From DATGSF01 sp035302865 (GTDB lineage: Bacteria > Bacteroidota > Bacteroidia > Chitinophagales > Chitinophagaceae): DNA of 19,585 bases. Position numbers and translations under genes: made by a program. Below the pieces are notes generated by a model. The model worked only from the letters and a program-made list of their open reading frames with translations, was not told where the DNA came from and made no database searches. Shown here piece after piece: positions 1 to 7,348 of this stretch; the first letter of the stretch is position 1, and each line of letters opens with the position of its first letter. Location of the stretch: assembly GCA_035302865.1 (NCBI GenBank), contig DATGSF010000031.1:1-19585 (forward strand). Reading direction: 5' to 3'.

Positions 1-1231
1 TATTATAGTTACCTTCAGGTAGTCGCTCTAAAGTAGCAATTCCATTTTCAGATGTGCTTATTTCAAAACTACGATTGGTTTCAATATTTTTAATACTAAC
101 AAGCGCATCAGAAATTGGTGTCTTTGTTTTTTTATCTATAACTTGAACCTTTAATTCCTTGACATTTTTATTATCCGAAGCTTTTATATTGTTTTGCTCT
201 GAATTACTTCCTGAACCAGACTTTGAAGTTTTATTTGTGCCAAACCAGTATTTTAATCCTGCATTAGCACTGAAATGCATTAAATCAGAATTATCATATC
301 CATCTTTATAATCAAATAAATGTTTTGTAAATCGTCCTGAATCATGTTCATAAGATGAGGTTCCATTAAGTTCTTGATTTCCATTCATTTTAGGAGTTCC
401 TATATACCAGAAATTACCTCCAAGATGTAGTGAAACCTGAGGAATGACAAAATATTCTAAATTTAAAGAAGCTCTACTAATAAAATGTAACTCCAAGGCT
501 TGTTTTGTATTAAAATCAAAATTAGAAGCTTGTAATTTATCGTAATATTTTTGAGTCATTCCATATTGTCTGTATTGAATATTATCTGCCTTTAAGGTGT
601 AATCTTCAAGATTGCTTCCATTATCCACTTTGAAATCAACAGAACCGTTTGCAGCATTTCTTTCTCCTGCAACAAAATAATAACCTATTTGACTGAATCC
701 TAAACCTGCTTCTAAACCTAAATTTACTTTAAATTTATTTTTTCCCAACCATAGGCTAGGTCCTGTCATTAAATAAAAACCTTGAAAAGGTTTATGTTCA
801 AAAGTTTGATGCTCGGGCTCCACATATAAAGAGTTGTTTTCTAAACCAGAAACAACTGGGCCAGGTCTCATATCACCTGAACTGGTATCGGCTCCATCAT
901 AAATCATTTGAGAATTAAATTGTAGTTTTTCAAATTCGGAGGAGGAACGATTAAGACGCAAATATCCTAAACTAGCATCCCAACCAAAATAATCTTTCTT
1001 AAATCCGAAATTTAATTCTATATGAGAACCATCATTTAAATGCCAAAGTGGATTTTCTAATTGATTTTTATTCTTGAACAAATAACCGCCTTGGAAACCA
1101 ATATATGGTTTAAAAAAATCGGTGGATTTCTTTTCAACTTGGTCCTTGTTTTTTATCTCAACATCGGTATCTTGTGCAAAAGAAATACCTAAGATGCCTA
1201 AAAATAATAAGCTTAGTAATGATCTCTTCAT
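1..1231 (-). CDS. Outer-membrane beta-barrel protein with C-terminal carboxypeptidase-regulatory-like domain (partial, C-terminus off window)
   Basis: I read this by translating the reverse strand from the ATG at 1231. The frame stays open for 410 codons to the window edge, so the 3' end is missing. The first 20 residues are a signal peptide (MKRSLLSLLFLGILGISFAQ). Residues about 40-340 alternate polar and aromatic/hydrophobic residues in Gly/Tyr/Trp-rich strands, as in outer-membrane beta-barrels. A Ser/Gly/Asn linker (about residues 340-355) follows. Then comes a segment beginning KELKVQVIDKKTKTPISDA and reaching LPEGNY, the pattern of a carboxypeptidase-regulatory/Cna-B-like beta-sandwich. 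In Bacteroidota such a layout is often followed by an OmpA-type peptidoglycan-binding domain, which here would lie outside the window; that is inference. No enzymatic motif is visible. The preceding gene on this strand (1740-1910) is separated from it by terminator-like hairpins, so it is probably transcribed alone. Confidence 0.75.
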   Translation of the reverse strand, partial: MKRSLLSLLFLGILGISFAQDTDVEIKNKDQVEKKSTDFFKPYIGFQGGYLFKNKNQLENPLWHLNDGSHIELNFGFKKDYFGWDASLGYLRLNRSSSEFEKLQFNSQMIYDGADTSSGDMRPGPVVSGLENNSLYVEPEHQTFEHKPFQGFYLMTGPSLWLGKNKFKVNLGLEAGLGFSQIGYYFVAGERNAANGSVDFKVDNGSNLEDYTLKADNIQYRQYGMTQKYYDKLQASNFDFNTKQALELHFISRASLNLEYFVIPQVSLHLGGNFWYIGTPKMNGNQELNGTSSYEHDSGRFTKHLFDYKDGYDNSDLMHFSANAGLKYWFGTNKTSKSGSGSNSEQNNIKASDNKNVKELKVQVIDKKTKTPISDALVSIKNIETNRSFEISTSENGIATLERLPEGNYN

Positions 1232-1627
1232 AATGTAATTTTTTAATGTATAATGTTCTACCTAATTAGACGATAGTAAATATAGTAATCCTTTGGTTAG
1301 ATTTTTATGTCTTTCCTTCTTTACCGTTTAAAAATGAGAAATTATAGGTTTTAATTAAGAGTATTTTGCTAAATATTTAAGGAATTTTAGGTTTGTTTAA
1401 CCTTGTTTTTTAACTAAAAAAATACTTTTCCATAAATGGAAGCAATTATTCTTTAAGATTTCATAGTCTCTAAATTGTATTTACTTATAATAAATTAGAG
1501 GAAGAAAGACTTCGTGATATCAGAATTGTTTTACTCCTGCTTTTTTATTATCTCTAATTTAAAGCATAGCATTATATATAATTTTAATTCTAACACTTTC
1601 ATAGCTTTTCTACCGTTAAAAAATTAA

Positions 1628-1656
1628 AAATCTACAGCTTTAAAAGCTACAGATTT
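1628..1656 (-). terminator. Imperfect hairpin, possible terminator
   Basis: AAATCT (1628-1633) pairs with AGATTT (1651-1656). After a 2x2 AC/AC internal loop, AGCTT (1636-1640) pairs with AAGCT (1644-1648) around a three-base loop. It lies downstream of the small minus-strand gene at 1740-1910 and behind a better hairpin at 1682-1700, so it may be a back-up terminator. Confidence 0.35.
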
Positions 1657-1681
1657 AATAAGTATCTTTATTTTTACTAAT

Positions 1682-1700
1682 AAAAACCTGAAAGGTTTTT
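1682..1700 (-). terminator. Rho-independent terminator of the small membrane-protein gene
   Basis: Perfect 8-bp stem AAAAACCT / AGGTTTTT with a GAA loop, 40 bases past the stop codon of the 56-residue gene at 1740-1910. The A and T runs on both sides would let it act in either direction. Confidence 0.55.
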
Positions 1701-1739
1701 GATCTTGTTTTTAAAAAATAGATCTAAGTTTACTATTCA

Positions 1740-1910
1740 CTAATTAAAAGGTTTTCTACCAGATATTATATTGAATAATATAATTATAATAGCTATTACC
1801 AGTAGAATATGAATAAGATTTCCTAGACCCATGCCACCTCCGACACCGATTAGTCCTAAGATCCAAATTATAAGGCAAATTACTGCCACAAACCATAAAA
1901 TTGAGCGCAT
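1740..1910 (-). CDS. Small lmo0937-family membrane protein (56 aa)
   Basis: This short frame runs from ATG at 1910 to TAG at 1742-1740 and encodes 56 residues. It starts MRSILWFVAVICLIIWILGL, continues with a glycine-rich turn (IGVGGGMGLG), then NLIHILLVIAIIIILFNIIS, and ends GRKPFN. That is two transmembrane helices joined by a Gly-rich loop and closed by a short basic tail, the pattern of the lmo0937 family of roughly 50-residue membrane proteins. Members typically have the 'HxLLVIAIIxxL ... G(R/K)(R/K)P' C-terminal half seen here. Function is unknown; homologues are widespread in Bacteroidota and Firmicutes. It is monocistronic by position: hairpins follow it, and the next gene on its 5' side is divergent. 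Confidence 0.8.
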   Translation of the reverse strand: MRSILWFVAVICLIIWILGLIGVGGGMGLGNLIHILLVIAIIIILFNIISGRKPFN

Positions 1911-1980
1911 AAATTAAAATTTTTGTTGTTTAGAATACTTAGATAACATAAAAATTATGAAATAGTTTAAAAAAAATAGG

Positions 1981-1988
1981 TATCTTTA
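1981..1988 (+). promoter_or_regulatory. Candidate -7 element for the AarF/UbiB-family gene
   Basis: TATCTTTA differs from the Bacteroidota -7 consensus TAnnTTTG only in its last base. It lies 21 bases before the ATG at 2010. No clear -33 TTG is visible at normal spacing. Its position fits translation starting at 2010 rather than at the TTG at 2072. Confidence 0.35.
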
Positions 1989-2009
1989 TAATGAATTTTA
2001 ATACATGTT

Positions 2010-2090
2010 ATGGGAATATTATCAAGTAAGTATGAACGTTATTTAGAATTTTTTACTTTGATATTAAAATATTGGGATATAATATATTAA
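2010..2090 (+). pseudogene. Frame-displaced N-terminus of the AarF/UbiB-family gene
   Basis: ATG at 2010 opens a 26-codon frame (MGILSSKYERYLEFFTLILK, then YWDIIY and TAA at 2088-2090). Its pattern (basic-aromatic 'KYxRY', hydrophobic helix, 'LKYW') matches the N-terminal helix of ABC1/AarF proteins, which commonly read 'K.KRY.qI...l.KYG..dl'. The rest of the protein continues in the frame one base back, so the natural N-terminus and body appear split by a one-base loss around the GGG at 2074-2076. Restoring one G would give KYWGYNILSNEDG in a continuous frame. Whether this is a real mutation or a sequencing error cannot be told from the sequence alone. Confidence 0.6.
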
Positions 2091-3670
2091 GTAATGAAGA
2101 TGGATTATCAAAAGAATTGGAATTAGATCAAGAAGCTTTAGAAAAAGAAAGAAAGGCAGCAAAGGAATTAGCTGATGATTTAGTTGAAATGGGTCCAACT
2201 TATATCAAATTAGGCCAACTGCTATCGACACGTCCTGATTTACTCCCTGAAGTGTATTTAGATGCTTTAACAGAATTGCAAGATGATGTTGCTCCAATTG
2301 CTTATGAAGTAATAGAAGAAATTATTCAAGAAGAATTAGGCCTGCGTATTTCTAAAGCATTTAATTATTTTGCGAAAGAGCCTTTGGCTAGTGCCTCTAT
2401 TGGACAAGTCCATATTGCTGAGCTTCGTAATGGCCAAAAGGTTGCAATTAAAATACAAAGACCAGGAATTAGGAAATTATTTGTTGAAGATTTAGAAGTT
2501 TTATTATCCTTAGCAGAAAAAGCTGAAAAGTTCAGTAAAACAGCAAGACAATTTTCGCTATTTGATATATTGGAGGAGTTGAAATACATGCTTTTACAGG
2601 AGTTGAATTATGAGCGAGAAGCAGATAACTTAATAATGCTTAAAGATAATTTAGAAACTTTTCCCTTATTAAAGGTTCCCATGGTGTATCAAGATTATTG
2701 CTCGTCTAAGGTTTTGACAATGGAGTTAATCGAAGGGAAAAAGGTTACAGATTATTCTCCGCTATCTTTGATGGATTATCCTACAGAAGAATTGGTTGAT
2801 GAAGTTATAAAGGGTTATTTAAAACAAATTATTGTTGACGGTTTTGCTCATGCAGACCCTCATCTTGGGAATATACACTTGACAAAGGATAATAAAATAG
2901 CTTTGTTAGATTTGGGCATGGCTGTTCGTTTTTCTTCAAAGATGCAAGAAGAAATAATGCGTTTAATAATAGCTCTTAGTTCAAATGATGGTGAAAAAGT
3001 AGCAAAGATTTTATTACAAATAAGTGATTATAATGAATCAGAATTAGATATTAAAAGTTTTAAAAAACTTATTATTCGTCAAGCACAAGAAAATGAATTT
3101 ACTAAGGCTAAGGATCTTAGCACTGGAAAAATTATTATAGAAATTAATAAAATTGCTGCAATGCATGGAATTAAGCTTCCTGTAGAGCTTGCAGTTTTAG
3201 GAAAGATTCTTTTAAATCTAGATCAGATTATAGCAGCTTTATCTCCAGAGCATGATTTGCAAAAAACAATGCGTTCTTATGTGGATTCTCTAATGAGACA
3301 ACACATGAAGAAAGAACTCAAGACGGGTAATCTTCTTGAAAATTTGTTACAATCAAAAGAGTTGGTAGAGAGTTTTCCTGAAAGAGTGAATATGATTACT
3401 GAAAATCTTGCAAATAATAACTTTAAAATGAAAATTAAAACGATAGATGAACATCGTTTTATACTTGCTTTTCAAAAAGTTGCTAATAGGATAACGATTG
3501 GATTGATAATTGCTGCTTTAATTCTCGGTGCCGCTTTATTGATGCGAATTCCTTCAAGTTGGAATATTTTAGGTTATCCTGGTTTTGCAATGTTGTTTTT
3601 TATTTTTGCGGCTTCAATTGGTTTGTACTTGATTTATCAAATTCTTTTTAAAGATGAAAATAATTCATAA
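2072..3670 (+). CDS. ABC1/AarF/UbiB-family atypical protein kinase-like protein
   Basis: UbiB/ABC1 proteins are membrane-bound atypical kinases or ATPases. Members support quinone synthesis in proteobacteria and mitochondria; the role in menaquinone-using Bacteroidota is not settled. Family hallmarks, numbered from the TTG at 2072, are all present: KLGQ at 46-49 followed by LLSTRPDLLP; the Ala-rich loop ASASIGQV at 106-113; VAIKIQRPG with Lys127; ADPHLGN with Asp262 and Asn267; and LDLGM with Asp280, the DFG equivalent. Two C-terminal transmembrane helices (about residues 470-490 and 503-525) are typical. The only in-frame start before the KxGQ region is this TTG, and the expected N-terminal helix sits in another frame at 2010-2090, so the true start is probably 2010 with a frame disruption near 2074. 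The gene is convergent with the ferritin gene, 31 bases away. Confidence 0.85.
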   Translation: MGYNILSNEDGLSKELELDQEALEKERKAAKELADDLVEMGPTYIKLGQLLSTRPDLLPEVYLDALTELQDDVAPIAYEVIEEIIQEELGLRISKAFNYFAKEPLASASIGQVHIAELRNGQKVAIKIQRPGIRKLFVEDLEVLLSLAEKAEKFSKTARQFSLFDILEELKYMLLQELNYEREADNLIMLKDNLETFPLLKVPMVYQDYCSSKVLTMELIEGKKVTDYSPLSLMDYPTEELVDEVIKGYLKQIIVDGFAHADPHLGNIHLTKDNKIALLDLGMAVRFSSKMQEEIMRLIIALSSNDGEKVAKILLQISDYNESELDIKSFKKLIIRQAQENEFTKAKDLSTGKIIIEINKIAAMHGIKLPVELAVLGKILLNLDQIIAALSPEHDLQKTMRSYVDSLMRQHMKKELKTGNLLENLLQSKELVESFPERVNMITENLANNNFKMKIKTIDEHRFILAFQKVANRITIGLIIAALILGAALLMRIPSSWNILGYPGFAMLFFIFAASIGLYLIYQILFKDENNS

Positions 3671-3701
3671 ATAATTATCAAAAATACAAAAAAACACATA
3701 A

Positions 3702-4229
3702 CTAAACAGGTTTTTCAATTGAAGATTGTCTGGCTAGCTCTGCCTCATCGGGATGATTCTCCAATTCTCTATCAAATAGTAATAAAGATTCATTTGTAGC
3801 ATCTTTTCCACCTGCTAATTCTAAACGATCTATTAAATCCATTACTAATGTTTCTTCTTCAATTTGTTCTTTTACAAACCATTGTGCAAAGTTCCAAGTT
3901 GCCCAATCTTTTTCTTCTTGGCTAAGATTTACAATTTCGTAAATAGATTGAGTATTATCTACCTCATGTTTAAAGAGTTGATTAAAGCAATCTTCTATAT
4001 CTTTTGGGTCTTCTGTCGGAGCAGATAAGGCACTTATTACAGCTTTTCCACCACGAGCTTGGATGTATTCAATAACTTTCATCATATGATCTCGCTCTTC
4101 ACCGGAATGCCTATAAAGTAAATTAGCAACTCCTGGATATCCTTGATCATCAGCCCAAATTGCATAAGATAAAAATATTTGTGTTGCTTCAGCTTCTTTT
4201 CTAACTTGATGATTTAAGCATTTTTTCAA
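3702..4229 (-). CDS. ftnA: Bacterial non-heme ferritin (start frame disrupted)
   Basis: Ferritin stores iron as a ferric mineral inside a 24-subunit cytoplasmic shell after oxidising Fe(II) at a dinuclear centre. Numbered from the TTG at 4229, the residues matching the E. coli FtnA ligands sit at a constant offset of five: Glu12, Glu44/Glu45 and His48 (in RHSGEERDH), Glu89 (in FKHEV), Glu121-Gln122 and Glu125 (in KEQIEEE). The ferroxidase centre therefore looks intact. Length (175 aa) is normal, with an acidic C-terminal tail. The start is suspect: no in-frame ATG exists upstream before a TGA, while an ATG at 4257 in the neighbouring frame encodes a plausible natural beginning (separate entry). 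The gene probably starts at 4257 with a one-base insertion after codon 14. It is convergent with the kinase-like gene; no terminator hairpin is seen in the 31-base gap. Confidence 0.88.
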   Translation of the reverse strand: MKKCLNHQVRKEAEATQIFLSYAIWADDQGYPGVANLLYRHSGEERDHMMKVIEYIQARGGKAVISALSAPTEDPKDIEDCFNQLFKHEVDNTQSIYEIVNLSQEEKDWATWNFAQWFVKEQIEEETLVMDLIDRLELAGGKDATNESLLLFDRELENHPDEAELARQSSIEKPV

Positions 4230-4257
4230 TGCTCTTAGATATACGTTTTGTATTCAT
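4201..4257 (-). pseudogene. Frame-displaced N-terminus of the ferritin gene
   Basis: From ATG at 4257 the minus strand reads MNTKRISKSIEKML and then KSSS-stop (TAG at 4203-4201). The ferritin body in the next frame reads CLNHQVRKEAEA across the same bases. Joining them as MNTKRISKSIEKML + NHQVRKEAEAT gives a normal ferritin helix-A start ('LNxQvxxEaxAt'). The join needs removal of one A from the run AAA opposite 4213-4215. An indel in a homopolymer, real or technical, is the simplest explanation. Confidence 0.6.
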
Positions 4258-4344
4258 TCTTTTTAAATTTATTTGTTTTTTTAAGTAACAAATAATAGAT
4301 AAAAAGGTTTGAAGTTTTTAGGGAAATATTATATAATAGATAGC

Positions 4345-4650
4345 TTAATTTAGAAAAAAATTATCTTCTTTTTTAATTAGCTTTTCTTCTAATGCTCTAT
4401 ATTGTAAATCAACCAAATCATTTACATTCTTTTTTGCCCATTTTTTCCAAGACCGTATAGCTATTTTCCAATAAATTCTTTGTGCTATGAATGCTAAAGG
4501 TAATACAAAAACTAAATACCAGTTTGGAAGACTGGAATATAAAATTGTAGTTGCACTTATTACTAAAGAAAGAAGACCAATTATTATACTAGGTAGATTT
4601 ACTCTTGCATGCGCTTTATCAATTGCTTGATCAGAACTTATATTTCTCAT
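4345..4650 (-). CDS. Uncharacterised small two-TM membrane protein (101 aa)
   Basis: I do not recognise the family. The ATG start at 4650 is clear. The sequence shows a polar N-terminus (about 17 residues), two hydrophobic helices (about residues 19-42 and 44-62) separated by a short Asn-Trp turn, then a Lys/Arg/Trp-rich amphipathic stretch (IAIRSWKKWAKKN) and an acidic/basic helical tail. By the positive-inside pattern both ends are probably cytoplasmic. It lies 37 bases downstream of apaG on the same strand and is likely the last gene of the recX-apaG unit. No terminator hairpin was found after it. The 2TM-domain family was considered, but its signature is not visible. Confidence 0.6.
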   Translation of the reverse strand: MRNISSDQAIDKAHARVNLPSIIIGLLSLVISATTILYSSLPNWYLVFVLPLAFIAQRIYWKIAIRSWKKWAKKNVNDLVDLQYRALEEKLIKKEDNFFLN

Positions 4651-4687
4651 AGAGTTTTAGAAAATTTTAAAGATGACGCAAAAAGTT

Positions 4688-5074
4688 CTAATTGAGACGG
4701 ATAGGGTTGTTTAAGTGAAATGTGGGAATGACTACTTGAAAATAACTATTATTAAATTTATTTTCCATTAAATAATGTCCTCCCATTTTTGCAAAATCAC
4801 TATTGATATCAACTCCAGAAGTGTATTCAAAAAATTCGCCAGGATATAAAAAAGGCTGTTCTCCAATCACTCCCTCTCCTTCAACATGTCTTATTTGTCC
4901 ATTAGCTTCTATAATCTCCCAATACCTACTTAATAATTGAATGGGATAATTGGAGAGGTTTTCAATTCTAATAGTATAGGAAAATATATGAGTAGGAACT
5001 ATATCAAGTAGTTCCGTTCGCACATACGATGTACTAATATGTATGCTCACTCCTTTCGTGGTTAAAAATATCAT
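4688..5074 (-). CDS. apaG: ApaG domain protein
   Basis: The protein is 128 residues, the usual length for ApaG, a single fibronectin-III-like beta-sandwich. Family motifs run in order: SYTIRIENLSNYPIQLLSRY followed by WEI; HVEGEGVIGEQPFLYPGE (glycine-rich loop, about residues 63-80); FEYTSGV; and a C-terminal FQVVIPTFHL. The exact biochemical role is unclear. The name comes from the apaG-apaH operon of enterobacteria, and the Co/Mg-efflux phenotype is associative; the fold suggests protein or nucleotide binding. Here no apaH is adjacent; it sits 37 bases after recX and 37 bases before a small membrane protein, probably co-transcribed with both. The start ATG (5074) gives the normal N-terminus, MIFLTTKGVSIHI. 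Confidence 0.9.
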   Translation of the reverse strand: MIFLTTKGVSIHISTSYVRTELLDIVPTHIFSYTIRIENLSNYPIQLLSRYWEIIEANGQIRHVEGEGVIGEQPFLYPGEFFEYTSGVDINSDFAKMGGHYLMENKFNNSYFQVVIPTFHLNNPIRLN

Positions 5075-5111
5075 TTTCTTTATTTTAAAAACAGCATTTT
5101 AATGTATAAAA

Positions 5112-5573
5112 TTACAAATTAAAATAATGATTTAAAAATTTATCAATTATTTTAAACTCAAAACCTCTTTGTATTAAAAAATTTTTTATTTTTTTCTTCT
5201 TTATCCAAATGTTTTTTTCTTTATTAAGTTGTGCTGCTTTTTGTTCAATTAATTTTTGAATTAATAATTCATAAGCTTCATTGTCAATTTGCTTTAGCGC
5301 TTTTTTTATTAAAGAATCAGGAATATCCTTTTGTTTTAAACCTTGGATTATTTTTATCTTTCCCCATTTATTGTATTCAAACTTGCCATAAGTATAAGAC
5401 TCCGCAAAGCGTTGCTCATTTAAAAAATTCTCTTGTATTAAAAAAACAATTATTTCATCAACCTCTTCCGAATTATAACCTAATGAAAATGCCTTCTCAC
5501 GCACTTCAGAATGTGCGCGCTCCCTATAAGCACAATAATCCATTAATTGTTTTATATAATTTGTAATTTCCAT
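5112..5573 (-). CDS. recX: Regulatory protein RecX
   Basis: RecX binds RecA filaments and limits their growth and recombinase activity in the cytoplasm. The 153-residue product has the RecX pattern of repeated three-helix modules: YCAYRERAHSEVREKAFSLG (R-x-x-S/H-x-x-E-v-r-x-K at about residues 14-33), then VDEIIVFLIQENFLNEQRFA (family motif 'L...gfLnD.rfA'), then SYTYGKFEYNKWGKIKIIQG ('...k.kGp.kI...L'), and the second-module 'LKQKDIPDSLIKKAL'. The C-terminus is Lys-rich. It is not next to recA. The start codon is only 14 bases from a terminator-like hairpin that ends the preceding unit, so its promoter must overlap that hairpin or lie upstream of it, or it relies on read-through. Confidence 0.87.
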   Translation of the reverse strand: MEITNYIKQLMDYCAYRERAHSEVREKAFSLGYNSEEVDEIIVFLIQENFLNEQRFAESYTYGKFEYNKWGKIKIIQGLKQKDIPDSLIKKALKQIDNEAYELLIQKLIEQKAAQLNKEKNIWIKKKKIKNFLIQRGFEFKIIDKFLNHYFNL

Positions 5574-5587
5574 AATTTTATTTATAA

Positions 5588-5617
5588 AAAAGCCTCCTAA
5601 AAAAATAGAAGGCTTTT
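5588..5617 (-). terminator. Rho-independent terminator after the DUF4293 gene
   Basis: AAAAGCCT (5588-5595) pairs perfectly with AGGCTTTT (5610-5617) around a 14-base A-rich loop. On the minus strand the stem is followed by a T run. It begins 3 bases beyond the DUF4293 stop codon and ends 14 bases before the recX start. Confidence 0.65.
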
Positions 5618-5620
5618 GCT

Positions 5621-6040
5621 TTATCTCAATCTATCTAAAGATCGTAAAAGCTTTTCATCCTTTTTTACTCCTGCTAATGCTAAAACTAAGAAAATAATAG
5701 TAATTAAAGGAATAAAAGCTCCTATCCAATAATATCCCTCTTGATTATATAGAGTTAATTGCTCTTCTCGAAAAGCGTTTATTTTGTAAAAAAACCAAGC
5801 TAATAAAGCAATGTTTATAAGAATATTAATTCGTGTATACAATTTTTGGTCCTTTCTGTGTTTAAACCTAAAAATAGTAATTAAGCTGAGTCCCATGCTT
5901 AATACTAATAAAATAATAGCTATAAAATCATTACCCACCGTTAAAATCGAATCGTTGGTTTTATAAATAGGAAACCAAAATATTAGTAAGGTAAATAAAA
6001 AAGCTATGAAAAGCCATATTGTTTGAATTCTTTGTATCAT
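5621..6040 (-). CDS. DUF4293 family integral membrane protein
   Basis: This 139-residue protein opens MIQRIQTIWLFIAFLFTLLI and ends DEKLLRSLDRLR, both signatures of the Bacteroidota-specific DUF4293 family. Four transmembrane helices are apparent at about residues 5-25, 38-57, 70-86 and 103-124, with basic loops (FRFKHRKDQKLYTR) consistent with a cytoplasmic side. No catalytic motif is visible and the function is unknown. It starts 6 bases after the serS stop codon, so the two are almost certainly co-transcribed, and a terminator directly follows its own stop. Confidence 0.88.
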   Translation of the reverse strand: MIQRIQTIWLFIAFLFTLLIFWFPIYKTNDSILTVGNDFIAIILLVLSMGLSLITIFRFKHRKDQKLYTRINILINIALLAWFFYKINAFREEQLTLYNQEGYYWIGAFIPLITIIFLVLALAGVKKDEKLLRSLDRLR

Positions 6041-6046
6041 AAATTA

Positions 6047-7315
6047 TTATTTAATTATTGGATTAATGAAAGAGTGAAGAACTTTAGGTAAATGGATCCC
6101 ATCTTCTCTTTGTCCATTTTCAATTAAGGCAGCATAAATTCTAGGTAAAGCTAATGCGCTTCCATTTAATGAATGTGCTATTTGAGGTTTATTGTTTTCA
6201 TCTCTATATCTAATTTTCATTCTGTTGGTTTGGTAAGTTTCAAAGTTTGATATGGAACTTACTTCAAGCCATCTTTTCTGCGCTGCACTCCAAACTTCAA
6301 AATCATAGGTTAAAGCTGAAGCTACACCTAAATCGCCACCACATAAACGTAAAACTCTATATGGTAATTCTAAATTAATTAATAATTGCTCAACATGTTT
6401 TACCATTTCATCCAACACTTTATAAGAATCTTCTGGCTTTACAATTTGAACAATTTCAACTTTATCAAACTGATGGAGTCTGTTCAAACCTCTAACATCT
6501 TTTCCATAAGACCCTGCTTCTCTTCTAAAACAAGGTGTATAACCTGTCATTTTTATAGGTAATTGTTCAGAAGAAATAATATTATCTCTCCAAATATTAG
6601 TGAGCGGAACTTCAGCAGTAGGAATCATATAAAAATTATCCAATTGCATGTGATACATTTGTCCTTCTTTATCTGGTAATTGTCCTGTTCCATAAGCAGA
6701 ATCCTCATTTACCATGTGAGGAACATAATATTCATTATATCCTGCATCTAAATTATATTGTAAGAAGTAACTTATCAATGCTCTTTGTAATGCCGCTCCT
6801 TGACCTGTATAAACTGGAAATCCACTTCCTGTAATTTTTGTGCCTAAATCAAAATCAATTAAATTATATTTCTTTGCTAAATCCCAATGGGCTAAAGCAT
6901 TTTCGTCTAATTCTAATAATTCTGCTGGACTTTCAATAATCTCATTGTCTTCATCTGACTTTCCTATTTTAACTGATGGATGTGGAACATTGGGAAGATC
7001 TATTAATATTTTATGAAAACGCTCTTCTAAATCTTGTAATTTCTGAGAATTAGTTTTAAAATCTTCTTTTAAATCAGAAACTTCTGTTTTTATACGCTCT
7101 GCCTCTTCTTTTTTGCCTTGCGCCATAAATTTCCCAATTTCCTTAGAGATTTGGTTGATTTTCGCCGAAGCTTCTTCTTTTCTTTGCTGCAATTTTCTTT
7201 TCTCTTCGTCTATACTTAAGAGCTCCTCAATTTGATCTCTTACATCTAAATTTCTTTTAGATAAGCCTTGTATAACTTCTTCTTTATTTTGCCTAATTCT
7301 CTGTATTTGTATCAT
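6047..7315 (-). CDS. serS: Seryl-tRNA synthetase
   Basis: SerRS is a class II aminoacyl-tRNA synthetase that charges tRNA-Ser (and tRNA-Sec where present) with serine, using ATP, in the cytoplasm. The 422-residue length is normal. Residues about 27-107 form the long charged antiparallel coiled-coil arm that holds the tRNA variable loop. The catalytic core follows, with TAEVPLTN (TxE serine-binding loop), class II motif 2 in CFRREAGSYGKDVRGLNRLH, and motif 3 in HSLNGSALALPRIYAALIEN. ATG at 7315 is the start, giving MIQIQRIRQNKEEVIQGL, the normal N-terminus. It leads the minus-strand unit with the DUF4293 gene 6 bases downstream, and has a good promoter candidate at 7349-7380. Confidence 0.96.
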   Translation of the reverse strand: MIQIQRIRQNKEEVIQGLSKRNLDVRDQIEELLSIDEEKRKLQQRKEEASAKINQISKEIGKFMAQGKKEEAERIKTEVSDLKEDFKTNSQKLQDLEERFHKILIDLPNVPHPSVKIGKSDEDNEIIESPAELLELDENALAHWDLAKKYNLIDFDLGTKITGSGFPVYTGQGAALQRALISYFLQYNLDAGYNEYYVPHMVNEDSAYGTGQLPDKEGQMYHMQLDNFYMIPTAEVPLTNIWRDNIISSEQLPIKMTGYTPCFRREAGSYGKDVRGLNRLHQFDKVEIVQIVKPEDSYKVLDEMVKHVEQLLINLELPYRVLRLCGGDLGVASALTYDFEVWSAAQKRWLEVSSISNFETYQTNRMKIRYRDENNKPQIAHSLNGSALALPRIYAALIENGQREDGIHLPKVLHSFINPIIK

Positions 7316-7348
7316 CTTATAAAATAATAAAATCTTTTAAAATATAGC

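Larger units (their letters stand above)
1232..1739. other. 508-base non-coding stretch with hairpins
   Basis: Neither strand has an open frame that looks coding. The stretch holds two terminator-like hairpins (listed separately). It also holds a 9-base inverted repeat, AAATTAGAG at 1492-1500 and CTCTAATTT at 1552-1560, enclosing a near-palindrome around TGATATCA (1515-1522). On the minus strand the only weak match to a Bacteroidota -7 element is TATATTTA (1284-1277), about 45 bases upstream of the barrel-protein start at 1231. Otherwise I see nothing in it. Confidence 0.5.

Noticed and set aside
2070..2080. Programmed -1 ribosomal frameshifting in the AarF-family gene
   Set aside because: TATTGGGAT lacks an X-XXY-YYZ slippery heptamer and there is no obvious following stem-loop; a simple one-base indel explains the pattern better.
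5231..5566. 111-codon plus-strand open frame opposite recX
   Set aside because: RecX motifs on the minus strand are clear; the opposite-strand product is low-complexity and unsupported.
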